Shown here: positions 40,516-53,716 of the stretch, piece by piece
Layout: each line of letters starts with the position of its first letter
Position numbering within the stretch: position 1 is the first letter of the stretch
From: Sclerurus mexicanus
Taxonomy: Eukaryota > Chordata > Aves > Passeriformes > Furnariidae
Assembly: GCA_013396755.1 (NCBI GenBank)
Contig: VWZF01005820.1
Location: forward strand, 124,371-188,370
Reading direction: 5' to 3'
Length of the DNA stretch: 64,000 nucleotides
The notes under the pieces: generated by a model
The model's input: only the letters and a program-made list of their open reading frames with translations
Told to the model about the DNA's origin: nothing
Databases searched by the model: none
Translations under genes and position numbers: made by a program

Positions 40516-43500
40516 CTGGACATTAGAAGTGATAACTTAACCGATTGCAACAGAGCTCTCACATTTATCCTTACAACATGTTTGACCTCTCCTATTTATT
40601 TAAGATCTGAGCTGCAAGACCTTCTGTATGTATTTAATCTGTCTCAGTGTCATTTAGGTATTTAGTTATGAATCACCTCCTCAATGTCACCCACCCTTTA
40701 TGCCCTTAAAAAAAAAAGAAAAAACAAACCAGCAAAAGAAAATTAAAACTTTGTACTAAATGTTAGGGGTTTTTAGAGAGCATTTTTTGAAAGGGAGCTG
40801 ATGTTCTGGTGATTTTTCTCAATTAAACATCCAATACTTCGTTGACTACAAGAAGACTTACAGTCCTATTTAGCAGTTTCTATGAAAGTTTCTAATTCAG
40901 ATTAGCACCACATTTCTGATAGTCACATGGAGTAAAACATCATTTAGGTTTGCCAGGAACTTTAGTTCAGCGAAAAGGAGAACAGAGGCTTGTGAAGTTG
41001 GGCCCTTTCTACAAGAAACAAAAGAAGAAAACATAATCAACCTTGTTACAGCAGTTTAAAAAAGCAGAGATTTGGCTTTAAGTGAGGCTTTTTGTTTGTT
41101 TGTTTTGGAGTTTAATTTTGAAGAAGTGACATAGGTCAATATTCTAGGAAGCTTCATATTAGGGTAGACCTGTCATCTGTTGCATCCTGCCTGCCAATTG
41201 TCTCTCCTGCCTTCCACAACAGCTCCCATTTGGTCCATGGCTTGTGACTGTCACTTGTCATTTTGTCACAGCAGTAGCTGGCACTGGTATGGGCTGTATT
41301 CTCTCCTACTGCCAGACTGGATCAGAAGGGCTGCAGAAAGAAAGACAGTGACTGATGCTGCAGCTGCTCTTACTACCACTATCTGATGGCCAGAGCTGCT
41401 TTATAGGTGACTGTCCTAGTTCAGCAGGTGGGACCAGTTATCACTGTGTGGGGGTGATCAAAGCTATGTATTCTACCCCTCTATTCATTTCCCAAGAACA
41501 ATGGACNCCAACTCAGCAAATGAAGCACAGTCTTCCTTAAGGCAATGAAAGGCCTTGGGTTGTCTTCCTCAGTCACATCTTCTCCAGGCAGTAGTCATCT
41601 ATACAAGCATTCAAGTGGTGTCATGTTGCTCTGAACACTGATGTCAGTAATTTATGTCCACATAGTATGATTTATAATAATATTTCTGGAGATGTTAATT
41701 ATAATAGCAATCATAAATAACCAAAGATGCCTTAGATCAACTACAATTAATATCAGCATTTTCCACATCAGCTTTACTGGGAAAAGCTCATGGAAGAAGC
41801 TCTGTTTTCTGTAAAAATCAACTTATAATCTTTCAAGTTTGTCATCTTCACTTTAAGCTATGACAAAACAAGTATTTTCAAGCTAGGTTAAATTGTGCCT
41901 CGTGATGTTCACATTTTTTGCAAGGTGTCTGTATTTTAAGCTGACACTTGTGACTCACTGGTATAGCCTGGCTCCATATCTCAGAAATAAATAATCAAAC
42001 TTCACTGATCCCTATGAAAGCTTAAAACATCAATGCTCAGTTGAAGATATTTATGGACATCATTGAGTAAATATTGAGTAAATTTGGATATGTAACATAC
42101 TTACTATCCCAAAGTAACTCTTACTTCTCTGATGTACAAGATAAAACAATCTTGTTCACCCTTTCTCCTGCAATTTTTGAAAGGGCTCAGTCATATCTAT
42201 TTAAGAGCTGCACAAAAGTTTATTTCTATTGTTTTCAGAAAATAATTCCTACCTCCCCCACACCACTCTCCAGAGGAAGATACTTATGTACTTACGTACT
42301 TTCTCCACAAAAAAAGTTGGTTTTTGCTCATTCTCTGAAACAGACAAGTGTATCTACTATCATTTCAATATATCTGAAAGCTCTTGCATCTCCTCACATA
42401 AATGTAACTATATAAATTAGATCTCCAATTTGCCAGCAATATACATGAATTTTCATTCTTGCTTGATGAGTCATAAGAAAACTGCAGGGAGATAACCACC
42501 TCCCTCCAAAAAAGAAAAGCCACGAGGTCAACCTTTACAAGGCCACTAGCACATACTAGCATCAGCATGGAGCTGTGTAAACCAGACCTGATGGAGAAAA
42601 AGCCACAGGGATACCTGTGTGGCTGCTGGAACCAAGGACTCTGGAACATGGCAGCCTTTGGACATCGAGCTGGGGTTGGCCCACCCAGGGTACTATGAGA
42701 GAAGGTGTGAGTGAGCTACATGAGCAAGCTTTGTTTGAACAGTTGCCTTCTAATTACCATCTCATGAACAAAGACATCCTTAATGATGCTAGTGGTCTGT
42801 GACTTGCATGCCATCATACACACAGAGCTAAAACAAATTCACATTGTGTACAATAAAAAGAGATTGATGTCTTCATAAGGAGAAATTTTGGTCTGATATT
42901 TGCCACTGATGCTTTTATAAACACATTTATAGATGTATTTACCCAGAGACCTCTATTTCAGTGTAGCACATGTATTTAGTCTCCAAAAATACCCTCTTAG
43001 TAATAATTATTGCTAACACACTGCATCCTAAAACCTCACTGCTTTCAAGTCCGTTTCACTGTCCATTTCAGAAGCACACAGTGCCAGCTTTTGTCATTTT
43101 CTCCCTGCCTCCTTTAAGCCAGCAATGACTTTATGCTTCCACAACAAAACATCCATTTTTTTTTTTAAAAAGGGGAACAAGTCCTAACTGAATTCTCTGA
43201 ATTTGAAAATACCCACATAACTGGATGCTTCCACGTCTACAGTTACTTTTATGTGTACTAACATTATCCTAATTTGTTTCCTATCTGCTGTCAGTACATA
43301 CATTACTTTAATAAAATTCACATTGCATCCAAGCTCTGTGTCTTACATTTATGTAAGTGAAGACTGACTCACTTAGCACCTCTAATCCAAATCAATAGAA
43401 AATACAACAGACAACCTGCTTTCCATAGCACCATGCTGATTGGCATTAGCTGTGCTAACATCACTGTCTGATTGCATCCCATATCAGTCTCAATCATCTT

Positions 43501-44393
43501 GTCTAGTGCCGGTGTCCAGGCAACCAGCCCAGCTACCGAGGTTATTTTGTCTATTTTGTTTAAGACCTGATGAGACTTCAGCTTTTCTTCTCATTTCCTA
43601 GAACTTTTCCAACCATAGACGACTTTTAAATAAAGGAAAAACACAGCCAATATTAGTTTTTGTAGCAGTTTTCAGTAGAATTTCTCTGTGAACATTTTGA
43701 AAAGTTCTAATGATAGTGATTCAAACTTTTCCACAGCCCTGAGATATTGGTTTGATATACATTAACATGCATCTACAGTTACCCCTGAATAGTAGATATA
43801 TGGATATTAGAAATGCAGCAGATTGGTAAACATGGTTGTGGCAGTTTCTTGTGTTACCATCTGCAGCTGTTCACCCTGTACTTAGCTCCTTGTAGTTACT
43901 GTCCTCATAGCAGGAGTTCAAACAAACAAAAACCCAGAAGCAGCACCCAGACTGTAGCTGCCACAGTTGACAGCATATTGTTGTGTTGTCTCAGCCACAG
44001 ATCCGCAGTCAACATCCACTTACACTGAAGTGCAACGGCAGAGTCACAACTACATAAGTTCCTCCTATTTCACTGGGGAGAGCATGGGAATTGCTCAAGG
44101 AACACACTCAACTAGTACAGCTGCTTATTTTACCAGGTATTTGCAAGAGGTCTAAGTAGAGAAATGGCACTTTGAAACTATTAGCTGCTAGATGTGGTCA
44201 AGAGTTTTTGGCCCCTTTTTGCTCCCTGAAAGTTGTTCTATAAGTTGTTATCCGTTTAGAGTTGAATGTTTTGTTCTTTCAGGTTTATTTCACAGAAAAC
44301 ATTGTCAGTGAAACACTCTTTTTTCTATTATAAAATTCAAAGTCTACGTTTTGACTTTAAAGGAGCATCAAAGTATTATGAAAGAGTCTGGGA

Positions 44394-44414
44394 TTTTTTT
44401 TATTTTTTTTTTTT
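44394..44414 (+). repeat. T-rich run
   Basis: T8-A-T12 low-complexity run, with nothing attached. Confidence 0.7.
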
Positions 44415-45141
44415 GGTCCCATATTGGCTTAAGGAATTAAACCAGGAAAATTAGAATGCTAAACTCTTACAAGAACGTAAATAATTTAATTAACTTTTAA
44501 CAAGCTACTTGTATAAACCTTAGTTAGGGTGGAGAAGAGTACATTGAACTCTTTTGGTATCTGCATCCTCATTAAAAAGGGCAATTACAAATGTGTATTC
44601 ATTTTATTTAGCAAGGGGCTGTTCAAGCAAGCAAAACCTATCACATGAAGAAATATATTGGCGGCACACTGAACCAAAAAAAGGAACTGGAATTATTCAA
44701 GGCCTTACTCAAAGACTTATTGCTGATAGACTCAAAGAGAAAAGGTACTTAGAAGGAAAACAATTTTGTTTTCTATTCTGACTCAAATCATTCAATACAA
44801 GTAAAAGATTGTGTTTGCTATCAGAAATTTCATTTTGCATACTTAACTCCATATTAACCTGCACAGGTGAACTGTGTATTAAAAAACTCAAACAGCATTT
44901 ATCTGCCTTGGAAAAGAACATCGCTAAGAATTGTGAATTGTTTGCACACACTTTCGTTTCAGATGCATTTCTTTTTTGTACAAAATTTTTGACAGGCTGC
45001 TGAAAGCCTTGGCAAGGATTACCTTTGTTTCTGCTTGTAAAAGTTATTTCTCAGTAACAGATAATACTGCATGAAAGAAATAGAAAAATTAATATCGTCT
45101 AGAGACAGACCATCACAGTCTCTAATATTTCTACCACCTGT

Positions 45142-45235
45142 ATTCTCTTGGATGAGCAGTGGACTTAGTAGTGTTAGTTTTCCACTTGGACCTGATGATC
45201 TTAAAGGTCTTTTCCAACCTAAACAATTCCACACC
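45142..45235 (+). mobile_element. CR1 LINE 3' end, short fragment
   Basis: Matches the avian CR1 tail: TTGGACCTGATGATCTTAAA, then GGTCTTTTCCAACCTAAACA and ATTCCA. The terminal ATTCTATG repeats are mostly lost. Sense orientation, 5'-truncated. Confidence 0.8.
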
Positions 45236-45405
45236 TACTTCTGTCCTGGGGATGCTGAGCAAAGCCCAAGACTTTTCAGAAATAACCTTGAAATTATATA
45301 CCTGCTGACGTTCATTCTTACAGAATGAATTCCTCAAAGCGAGCATGGGTATCAGTCCACATCACTGACACCAAGGAACAGCTGCAGAGCATGGCCATCA
45401 CTTAC

Positions 45406-45458
45406 TTCCTGAAATGTGTTGCAAGCTCTTCAAGGAAGGTCCCTCTTCCAATATTTCT
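45406..45458 (-). CDS. candidate 53-bp internal exon (minus strand)
   Basis: The acceptor (CTTTAGAAATTTTACAG) and the donor (AGGAA|GTAAGTGA) are both strong. In phase 0 it reads RNIGRGTFLEELATHFR and ends in phase 2. The phase-0 start fits the phase-0 end of 48093-48166. Another frame (EILEEGPSLKSLQHISG) is also open. With 40488-40515 it adds 81 bases, a multiple of three, so the pair can be included or skipped without changing the frame. Confidence 0.25.
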
Positions 45459-47288
45459 CTGTAAAATTTCTAAAGCAGTATATGTGCCATATAAGTAATC
45501 AAAAATACTTTTGCAGCAGATAACCTTACTTATACTTGTTTAAAGCGTTTAAATTTGCCTTTAGAAGTGTCTAAGACAAATACATTAAAAAAAAGGCAAA
45601 ACGCTACTTGAAATCCCTTTAACGCTGCACAACACTGTTTTGCCTTTCATTCCTTTCTCCATGAGCAAAGGTTTAAACAGGTTTTGGCTAACATATTCTG
45701 GTGCTTCAAATTATATACCATAGTGCACGAATCAAAGATAATTTGGGGGTTTAAATGTTGATCAAATATTCTACTGATTCCTGCAGGAGAGAAGCTAAGA
45801 TTATTAGTTTCTCCTCATTTCCTCAATAGTAGTAGATTGAAGTTGCTCTTTTCTTTGTTAGCAGATTCACAACACAAAAGCAATTTTGCAATTTGCACAG
45901 GATCATTCTTTAACAGTACCAATTTTTACATAAAAAAAAGAAGAGAAATTGGAGGAGAAGAGCATTTTCAGTTCCTTGAAGTATTGTTGATCTATCTATT
46001 GTTGACCTGACTATTCTGAAAACCCCACACAGAATGGATAATTTTATTTAAGGTGTACAATTCTTAAATAGCAACATTATGCAGTATGTTACATGCATGT
46101 TTTTTCAGTACTTTTGTAGTAATGTTTTAATTTCTGCTGCAACAGTTCTGGTAAAGTTTCTAGGATCATTTCCACCTCTGAAACATCAGGCATATTTTCT
46201 GAGTATGAATTTTAAAACACTGACTTTTATTTTTAGGACTGTTTCAATACTCATATTGTCAGTATTCCTCTCTTGCTACAGAAAGATTAATAGTTCAGCA
46301 ACTTTGACTCCAAGCTGTAGTTCAGAAGAACCCAGAATGGACTCCCCAGATTATCGCCCATCATTCAATGTGACCTTACACAAGTCACTAAGGTCTAGGA
46401 AGATTTAAGAGAGAGATATCTGCAACTCTGACTCCAGGCTACAAGGACAGGATAAATAACTCAAGGAATGTTAAAAGTTCAGTTAGTACTTTAGTGACCT
46501 TTGAAATATCCAAGACTTATCTAATGAAAAAAAAGCACCTCACATTCCTGCTTAAGCAGAGCATTAATCAACAGCACTGCTTCCCAATCTGTATTTCCCA
46601 CCTCTATTTTAGAGGAGCAATGCCTTTTGCTATCCTTTTATTTAGTGAACTTTGGTTAGTTTTATCAGAGCTAATTTCTACGAGACATAAGTACATGTAA
46701 GAGCTAGGGAGGAACAATGCAGTCACTATTCTCTTCACAGCATCTTCATGCAGGAAATGTTTTTGAAACATAAGGGTCAGCTTGTAGGCATTTAGCCAAG
46801 AGACAGTCCAGAGGTTTAGGAGCCATTTTGCATAACTAACATCTGTAGAACCTGAAGGGAGGATACAGAGAGTATTCCTTCATGGGCAAGGTGCAGCAGC
46901 CTTGCCCTTTGAGCAGATTGCTTTTCAAGAAAAAATGCCATCCTGTCTTTTCTGTGCACCTATGTGCAATGAAGAGGCAATAAGCACTTTCATTCTATTC
47001 TCTTCTGCCTCATGGGACATAAAGAAAGAACTGTCAAATCACAAGTTTTACCGCAGCAGTATGACATTACTTATCCTCAGAAGTATCAAAAAACAACATA
47101 GTAATAGCAAAAAAAAAATTCAACAAAACAAAATCACAAGAAAGGATTTCTAGTATTTTCCTTCTGAGTGAAAAAAAAACCAACAAATACATAGCTAGAG
47201 TAGTTCATTTTAATAAGCTTCTTATATGAACAGGTACAACATTTCAGATAGAGTCTGAAATTGAGAACCAATTACATTCTTCCTCCCC

Positions 47289-47310
47289 GCCTCCTTTATG
47301 GGAAGGAGGC
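47289..47310. other. GC-rich hairpin, 8-bp arms
   Basis: GCCTCCTT (47289-47296) and AAGGAGGC (47303-47310) pair perfectly around TATGGG. It stands out in AT-rich surroundings. No function is inferred. Confidence 0.65.
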
Positions 47311-48092
47311 ACAAACAATAACTCCTGTACAGTTTTTTAATTTGGAGAAGTCAATATTAATAGTTTTTTCCTTTAGACTTAAAGATGGAAAAATTTTCCA
47401 TACATGTTGATTTAAAACATAAGGAAGTTAATGGCATTAGACAAAACATTTATCCTTGGTGAGAAATCTCCTCCTACAGAACAAAAATAAAATGATTAAG
47501 GAACACTTCAGCTGGATTTCTGCAACCTCATCTACAGAATGCTCTGCAGTCACCTTATTCATGTGTTTACTGATTCCTCATCATTACTAGCTAAAAAAAG
47601 TCTGAGCACCTTCTGTTCATTATACACTTATTCATAACAGGTTCACTGCTTTCCTGATATGAATGTTTTCAGCAGTTTATAAAAAGCCAGTGTGGCCATT
47701 CAGTTCAAGAGTTATAGTGCATTTTTTTAAGCTGAATAATCAGTGCTCAAATCTCCTAAACATATGGGGACCAGACACTGAGCTCATAGGTACTAAATAA
47801 TGAGTTGCTATGCATCCTGCATCTCCAAGGATAGCACTGAAATTCATAAACAGACATTGCTCTGTTTAGCTGAATTCCTCATCCAGGATACCACTGAGGA
47901 CAACAGTAATGTCTAGTTTTGCACCAATAAAACCATAATCAGTATTTGAACCACATTTATCGTGCTTTTGGTTTTATCTAGATTTAAAGATTAGCCTTGC
48001 TTTCATCTTTTTGCCAGTTTCCTTAAATCCTTCAAGATAGTTTACAGCCTGTTTATAACCAGCATCACTGCACGTAGAACCAAATTCTTCAC

Positions 48093-48166
48093 CTGGACAG
48101 TATTGAAGTGAGGAGGATTTGTAATCCTTCCACATCTGAGGAAGGTCTGATAGATTACTACCAGCA
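48093..48166 (-). CDS. candidate 74-bp internal exon (minus strand)
   Basis: The acceptor (GTCCTTCTTGATATGCAAAA, then ACAG) has a usable pyrimidine tract. The donor is GTCCAG|GTGAAG. Entered in phase 1 from 53292-53594 (T|TG, leucine) it reads LLVVIYQTFLRCGRITNPPH then FNTVQ, ending in phase 0. A different frame over the same bases is open for 74 codons (SAGSNLSDLPQMWKDYKSS is part of it), so the frame is fixed only by phase agreement. The first half is hydrophobic. Confidence 0.35.
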
Positions 48167-48456
48167 CTGTTTTTGCATATCAAGAAGGACAGGGCCAAAA
48201 ACTTCTAATTTGTTTTTAGGCTCTGTCTTCCACTGACCTGCACATCTTTCCTAAAGAGGAAATGCAGTGCAGGATGTTGAAACTACACCACGTTACCTCT
48301 ACAGCACTTCACTGGTAAGTTACTCCTACTACCCAATACCCCCAGAAAAGTAGCTTGCTTCATTTTGAACAGAAAGCAGACATCTTTCAGGCACCTACAG
48401 TAGGAATGTCTACATGAGTAATTAAACCATACTAGAAATCCACATAACCTTTGTGA

Positions 48457-48508
48457 TCTGTATATAGTAACTGTATATATATAACTATGTATATATGTGC
48501 ATATAGTA
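48457..48508 (+). repeat. AT-rich simple sequence
   Basis: A TATATA/TATGTA-rich stretch of about 50 bases with no coding signal. Confidence 0.6.
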
Positions 48509-48799
48509 AGTTTTGGATGAAGACGGTTGTTCTTTGCATGGTTCTGAACATCATATAGTAATTCCCATCCATGAAAATATAAAGCAGAGAGCAGATTCCA
48601 TACAATATGGATGGCAGCATTTTGTAGTGCCACTGAGAGTGGGAGGTTGCAAAGAATAGGTGGCTGAGAGTTTCAAAAACATTGACAGTAAACAAACACA
48701 TCTGAGGAGAATGAGCAGATAAAAGTTTTGGTAAATTCTTGTTTGATATTTGTTAAAGCAACATCTCGGGTCCAGTGGGAAATGAGAAATAAACACACA

Positions 48800-48905
48800 T
48801 ATTTGAACCTGAAGGCCTTCATCCAACTTGTATATCCCTGTTTCAAAGGTTATTTGCCCAATTGTGGGTCCCTTCCAACTTAAGAGTATTCTGTGATTCT
48901 GTGTA
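48800..48905 (+). mobile_element. degraded CR1 LINE 3' end
   Basis: Ends with GGGTCCCTTCCAACTTAAGA and ATTCTGTGATTCTGTG, the CR1 terminal pattern. The upstream part is too diverged to place the left edge exactly. Confidence 0.65.
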
Positions 48906-50011
48906 GGAATTTGAAAAAATTTATAGCATACTTTATAGAAACATCTTTAATTAGCCCTATGAAAATAGCTGTACAATATATTATAGCATACTACAGTACC
49001 CTTTCAAGTATTTTTTTTAGGCCATAAGAACTAGAAAGGCTTTTATTTAAAGAAAAAGAAGTAAAATATTCATTTATCTCTATGACTGTGGCTTAGCACA
49101 AAAACAACCAACCACATGGATACTACAGGAATTAACAACAATGAAAGGACCATCACATATCTCTTCATTCCTTCTCAGCACAAAAGCATTGCAGCATTAG
49201 CTGGGATCCCACCGCAAAAAGGAGGACTCATCAGACCAAGGGAAAGCAGAAGCTTAGTTCTGCCATATCACAGGGATCAGAGGTTCTCCACCTTTTTCCC
49301 CACAAACAATACCAGGAGATATAAGCAACACCTGAATAAAATCCCAACATAATTGAGGAGAAAGAAGAGGTGTGGAGAGAGTAAAACTTTTTTTCTTGTT
49401 TTCATCTTCTCATCTGAGTGTTATTAAGAGTTAATACAAGCAGCTGTGACTCTTCCCAGGTAAAAGACATTACCATATTCCCTTTCAGGCTGAAGGCAGA
49501 CTATTCAAACTCTAAACCACCATCCCAGTGCAATTAAAGCACGCATACCTGGCAGAAAGAATAAAACAGATTGCAGGGAAATAGGGGGCTTTAGTGAAGA
49601 GTCAGTAAGATTGGCATAAAACAGCAGCAGTATGTGATAATTTCTATTAATTAGGCTGGCAGTTTTACAGAAGGACTAGGCCATGTTTTAAAAGTGACAA
49701 ACAACTGCCAAAATATGCTAAATAAGCAGCTCTACTTTCCTTTTAGAGTTCTCATCCAACAAAACTGGCCCAACGCTGCCGGTTCTTGGTCTTCACTTCC
49801 CGGGAAGAGGTATGAGCAAGAGATACAGCTGAAATATGGTATGCCCCTTTCACCACTGCCTGCACTATGGCACTCACAATTTGTATATGAAAGGAAGGCC
49901 AATCAGTTTCTCTGCAGCTGTATCAATGACTTCTGCTTTCCCACTTTACTAATGCATTTCGTATACACGTAAACTCCCCTTGAATTCCATTACACAATCA
50001 TAAGTAACATA

Positions 50012-50213
50012 AGTAGGATGGTCAGGCATTGGAATAGGTTGTCCACAGAGGTGGTGGAGTCACCATCCCTGGAGGTGTTTAAGAGGCATCTGGATCTGGC
50101 ACTGTGTGATGTGGTTTAGGGGTTACAGGGGTAGTGCTGGGTTGATGGTTGGACTGGATGATCTCAAAGGTCTCTTATAACCTTGATGATTCTATTATTG
50201 TATTCTATTATTT
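50012..50213 (+). mobile_element. CR1 LINE 3' fragment with the end of ORF2
   Basis: The frame from about 50020 reads HWNRLSTEVVESPSLEVF, the conserved C-terminal end of the CR1 reverse-transcriptase ORF, and then a stop. The usual 3' UTR follows (TTGGACTGGATGATCTCAAA and GGTCTCTTATAACC), ending in ATTCTATTATTGTATTCTATT. About 200 bases, 5'-truncated, sense orientation. Confidence 0.92.
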
Positions 50214-51024
50214 GAACATGATTTTTCACTATGGAAAACACTTCCATGGGAAAAAAAAAAGACAGTGTTCTACTAAAATGTTCTTTGAGTCTAGATGAAT
50301 TTTATGTATTTTTGAGTGTAAAGTGAGCTTATCTTGATAAAATAAAAACAAAAATTAGAGTTCTATTACAAAAGATTATTCTGAAAATTACTTATTTCTC
50401 TAGGTTGTTAATTTTTGTTCTAAAATTCCACATTTTTTAAATTTGAGAAACTAGACCATGAACCCAGTATATCTTCATGTATTTAAACACCTAAAAATTC
50501 TTGATTTACTTTAAAGATTTTTTCACTTCTTGGACATGCATCAGCCCTAGACATGTAGACCAATAAACCTATTTTTCTTTCACCTTTAAAACAATGGGGT
50601 AAGTACAGAGAATACAGCTTTTTTCACATTTAAAATTACAAAGATATATATGAATAACATCTGTCTTTTCTTTAAGAATACAAAAATCATATTTACACAG
50701 ACTTACTGACAATTTCACCTTATCTAGAAATTTAGTGAATGAGTAATTCAAGTACAAAAACATGTTGTATTTGAAATAAAGCATATCATTCTGAAGAGTG
50801 GTGAAAGTAAATACAGAGAGTACCATGAAAACAGAAGTCGCTAGACACTGTATTAAGTATTGCACTTAGTCCATAAGTTTACTTAACTATGGATTTCTAA
50901 AAGAAAATTAGAAAAAGTTGACTGGAAAATAACAAGTAAAGAAGCATCATAGCAGACACATGTAAAATAATATGAGTATTAAAGAAATTAAAATAAAAAG
51001 GTTTTCTCAGGAACAACATTTACA

Positions 51025-51094
51025 CCTTTTAGACTAAGAGTATTTTACATTACCAATGCTTAACAAATAAAAACAAAAACAAACAAAAAAAACC
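51025..51094 (+). repeat. copy 1 of a dispersed A-tailed repeat
   Basis: CCTTTTAGACTAAGAGTATT and then TTACATTACCAATGCTTAAC run into an A/C-rich tail. A near-identical copy (three substitutions over about 47 bases) lies at 53717-53798. See findings. Confidence 0.7.
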
Positions 51095-51404
51095 AAGAAA
51101 CCTCCTCCAACTTTAACAAATAATTTAGAAATTAGAAATCTGAATATAGAAGTGTGAAAAAGTAATTTTCAACTTAAATGATAAAGTGATTTGAGAGTAA
51201 AAGTGTGACAAGGTATTGTGACAAGGTAACAACCTAATCATAAATGTTGCAGAAAAGCCAAGATGTCTTTGAAAGTAAGACAACAATCATTCCAACAATT
51301 CTGTATACATTACAATTAATGTTACATATGAAATGTCAACTATAAACCTTAGTCCACTGCTTCTGTTGATGCTGCTTGTTGTGTCTCAGTAGCTAAAATC
51401 TAAA

Positions 51405-51478
51405 GGAAGTGACACACAGAGATCTCGACAGCAGATGTTGTTTAAAGGCATTTTATTAGAGGTGAAACAAACAGCCAA
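51405..51478 (-). mobile_element. possible LTR fragment (R/U5 region)
   Basis: On the minus strand, AATAAAATGCCTTTAAACAA is followed by a CTCTGTGTGTCACTTCC segment. This is the same order as polyadenylation signal to U5 in the LTR at 33264-33702, including the shared CTCTGTGTGTC(A/T) motif. No other LTR parts are recognisable upstream, so the call is tentative. Confidence 0.28.
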
Positions 51479-53291
51479 AAAATCCAGCATCTTTCACTGG
51501 GTTTCTGAGATTTTCTTTATGTTTTTTCCTTTGAGGAAATTACCTACAAATCATTTTGAAAAATAATAATTTTATCTCTGATTTTTTGGGGCACAGATGT
51601 CTGGCTTATTCACTTTTTACCGTCTGTCAAATCACACACAAAATATACATTGAAATATTAGACAAAGCAGACACATTCTTCACAAAGTAACATCAATAAG
51701 GGTCTCATACATCCCATAGTTTAACCACCCTCGAGATGGAGGATCTTTGGTCACTCCAGCAGTCTCTACACAAGTATGAGCTCAACTACTTAATTACTTC
51801 ATTATTTCAACAATCAGTTTAAGCACAAAATTTCAACATATTCTATCCAATTTCATCATTGTGTCTTGTTCAAAAGCCACAGTAAATAGTGGGAGAAAGG
51901 CTTTAAAATACTTTCAGAAGATGATATAAAGGACTCTGATGCAAGATAGACTCAAGAAAAGAAGTCTTTAGTAAGATAGTAAGCTTGTGGTTTCAGGAGA
52001 GAAGGCAAGGTGAAAGTACAAGAGCAGTTTGAGAGGAAAGACTTGTCAAGAGAAGCCTTCATCATGAGACTATAGTAGGGCCTTTGGGGTAGATATCAGG
52101 AATTAAGAGTTTACAGAAAAAGGGAAAAACTAAAATTTGGAGTTCTAAGATTACAGTCAGAGATGAAAGCCTTTGCAGTGAATACTCAACAGCAAAAAAT
52201 TAGGCATCATTTTGCTAGTTCCAAGAAAATAATTTCCACCTAACCTAATCAGTTATTCTTAGGAAAGCATCTGAAATAATTTCCAACAACCCTAAGAAAA
52301 CAGTGGGTAGGAAATAGCCCCTAATTAAATAACTTCACTTCCACACACAAGCCCACACATTGAACAAAGGATGAAACATGGTTCGAGTGCCTTGCACAGG
52401 GTCTGACCATGAACCACTTGTCCACAGACTAATACACAGTGTCAGCCTGTCAGCAACTTCTGTGTCACCACTGTCACTCTCTGCAGCGCTGCCGGCAGCA
52501 AGGGCTCCTGCTAACTTGGAGACTTCTTTGCAAGGGCTGCAATGTTTTGCTCTTGGATGGCACTGGAGAGGATATTCCTTTGTAAGCAAACCATGATTTC
52601 TACTCAACCCTCAGGGTAGATTCTAACTGAGTCAAAATACTCTTACGGTTGTTTTTGCTCTTTCAGCTGAAATTTCAGAATTTTTACCAACCTTTAAGAA
52701 AATGTTAAGAAATTTAAAATATCTGGCATCCTAACAATATCAGAACTAGGACTTGATTTTCACCTATATTAATCAGAAAAAGTCATATACAAGAGGAGAA
52801 TTGAGATGTTGGCTCAATTTCTCTGTCATTGGACAAAAGTGTCACAACCAATTTTATTCTTGCTTCCTATTCACTTTTAAAAGCAGAAGTTAAATTCAAG
52901 ATGTCTGAAGAATAGAGTATGAATCACTGGAAGATTATGGATAAAGTAACATAAAGACATACTGCTTACTTGTAATGTCTCCTGTCTGTGAGTGGCCACA
53001 TTTCTAGTTAACTCTATCAGGAACTTTAATGGCCTTTACTTTCAGAAAATGCTGATAGCCTTTGAAATACCAGATCTCTTAAAAGTAATTCAAGTGGTCC
53101 CAGAAAAAAAGAACTGAAAGCAGGTTAACTCTCCAATACTTATTTTTTTTTAAAAGTCCTGTTAAACTCAGGTGGGTTTCCTTCCCCCATCTGTATGACC
53201 TTCCAGAAAGATGTCTTTTGGCTTAGAGTCCGAGTATTTGAAAAAGAAATGTGAGATGAGGATTTAAGAGAAAAAAAAATTGAATACTCAC

Positions 53292-53594
53292 AGGTTTTGC
53301 TTAATACAGGAACAATTTCATTGACTTCCAGCTCAATTTGTTTTGGTTTCATTTTGCTTTCCACAGAGAAAGACTGATAGGTTTTAATATAGTTCAGTCT
53401 CAAGAGCTGAAAATGTGACATTCCCAGCTCTGCTGCCCAGCTCTGCAACTGTTCCTGGGGCCAGGTATTTAGAGTGAATCTATTACTGAGTGAATTGGAG
53501 TATATTTTTCCATGAGGTAAGTTTAGCATTAAGGGGATATGAGAATCAAATAGAAAATGCATTACCAACGTTTGAGCAAGAGAGTAATTCGCTA
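53292..53594 (-). CDS. candidate first coding exon (minus strand), 303 bp
   Basis: The strongest exon. It is entered by TATGATGTTTTCAG and left by AAAACCT|GTGAGT. The frame is open through the whole exon and about 155 codons in all. The first ATG in the exon (53560-53562) is in this frame and gives 90 residues: MHFLFDSHIPLMLNLPHGK at the start, WPQEQLQSWAAELGMSHFQ in the middle, IELEVNEIVPVLSKT at the end. The central part is GC-richer than the surroundings and predicts an amphipathic helix. The exon ends in phase 1, matching 48093-48166. A CpG island about 1 kb upstream (54535-54765) would supply promoter and 5' UTR. I do not recognise the protein, and the true start could be in an upstream exon. 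Confidence 0.5.
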
Positions 53595-53716
53595 CTGAAA
53601 ACATCATACCTAAGCATTACACAGCCAAACACTTAATTCAGAACATGTTCATTAGCAGTGACATTACTAATGAAATATGAATAGCCATTTAAAACTTTTT
53701 AAAGTAATTTTTCCAT

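Noticed and set aside
46079..46408. Plus-strand frame of 109 codons
   Set aside because: Phe/Leu/Ile/Ser-rich composition, typical of translated AT-rich noncoding DNA. No splice signals fit.
52335..52607. GC-richer block open on both strands for 70-90 codons
   Set aside because: No donor or acceptor at sensible positions, and the frames on the two strands are equally plausible. CpG content is far below the island at 54.6 kb.
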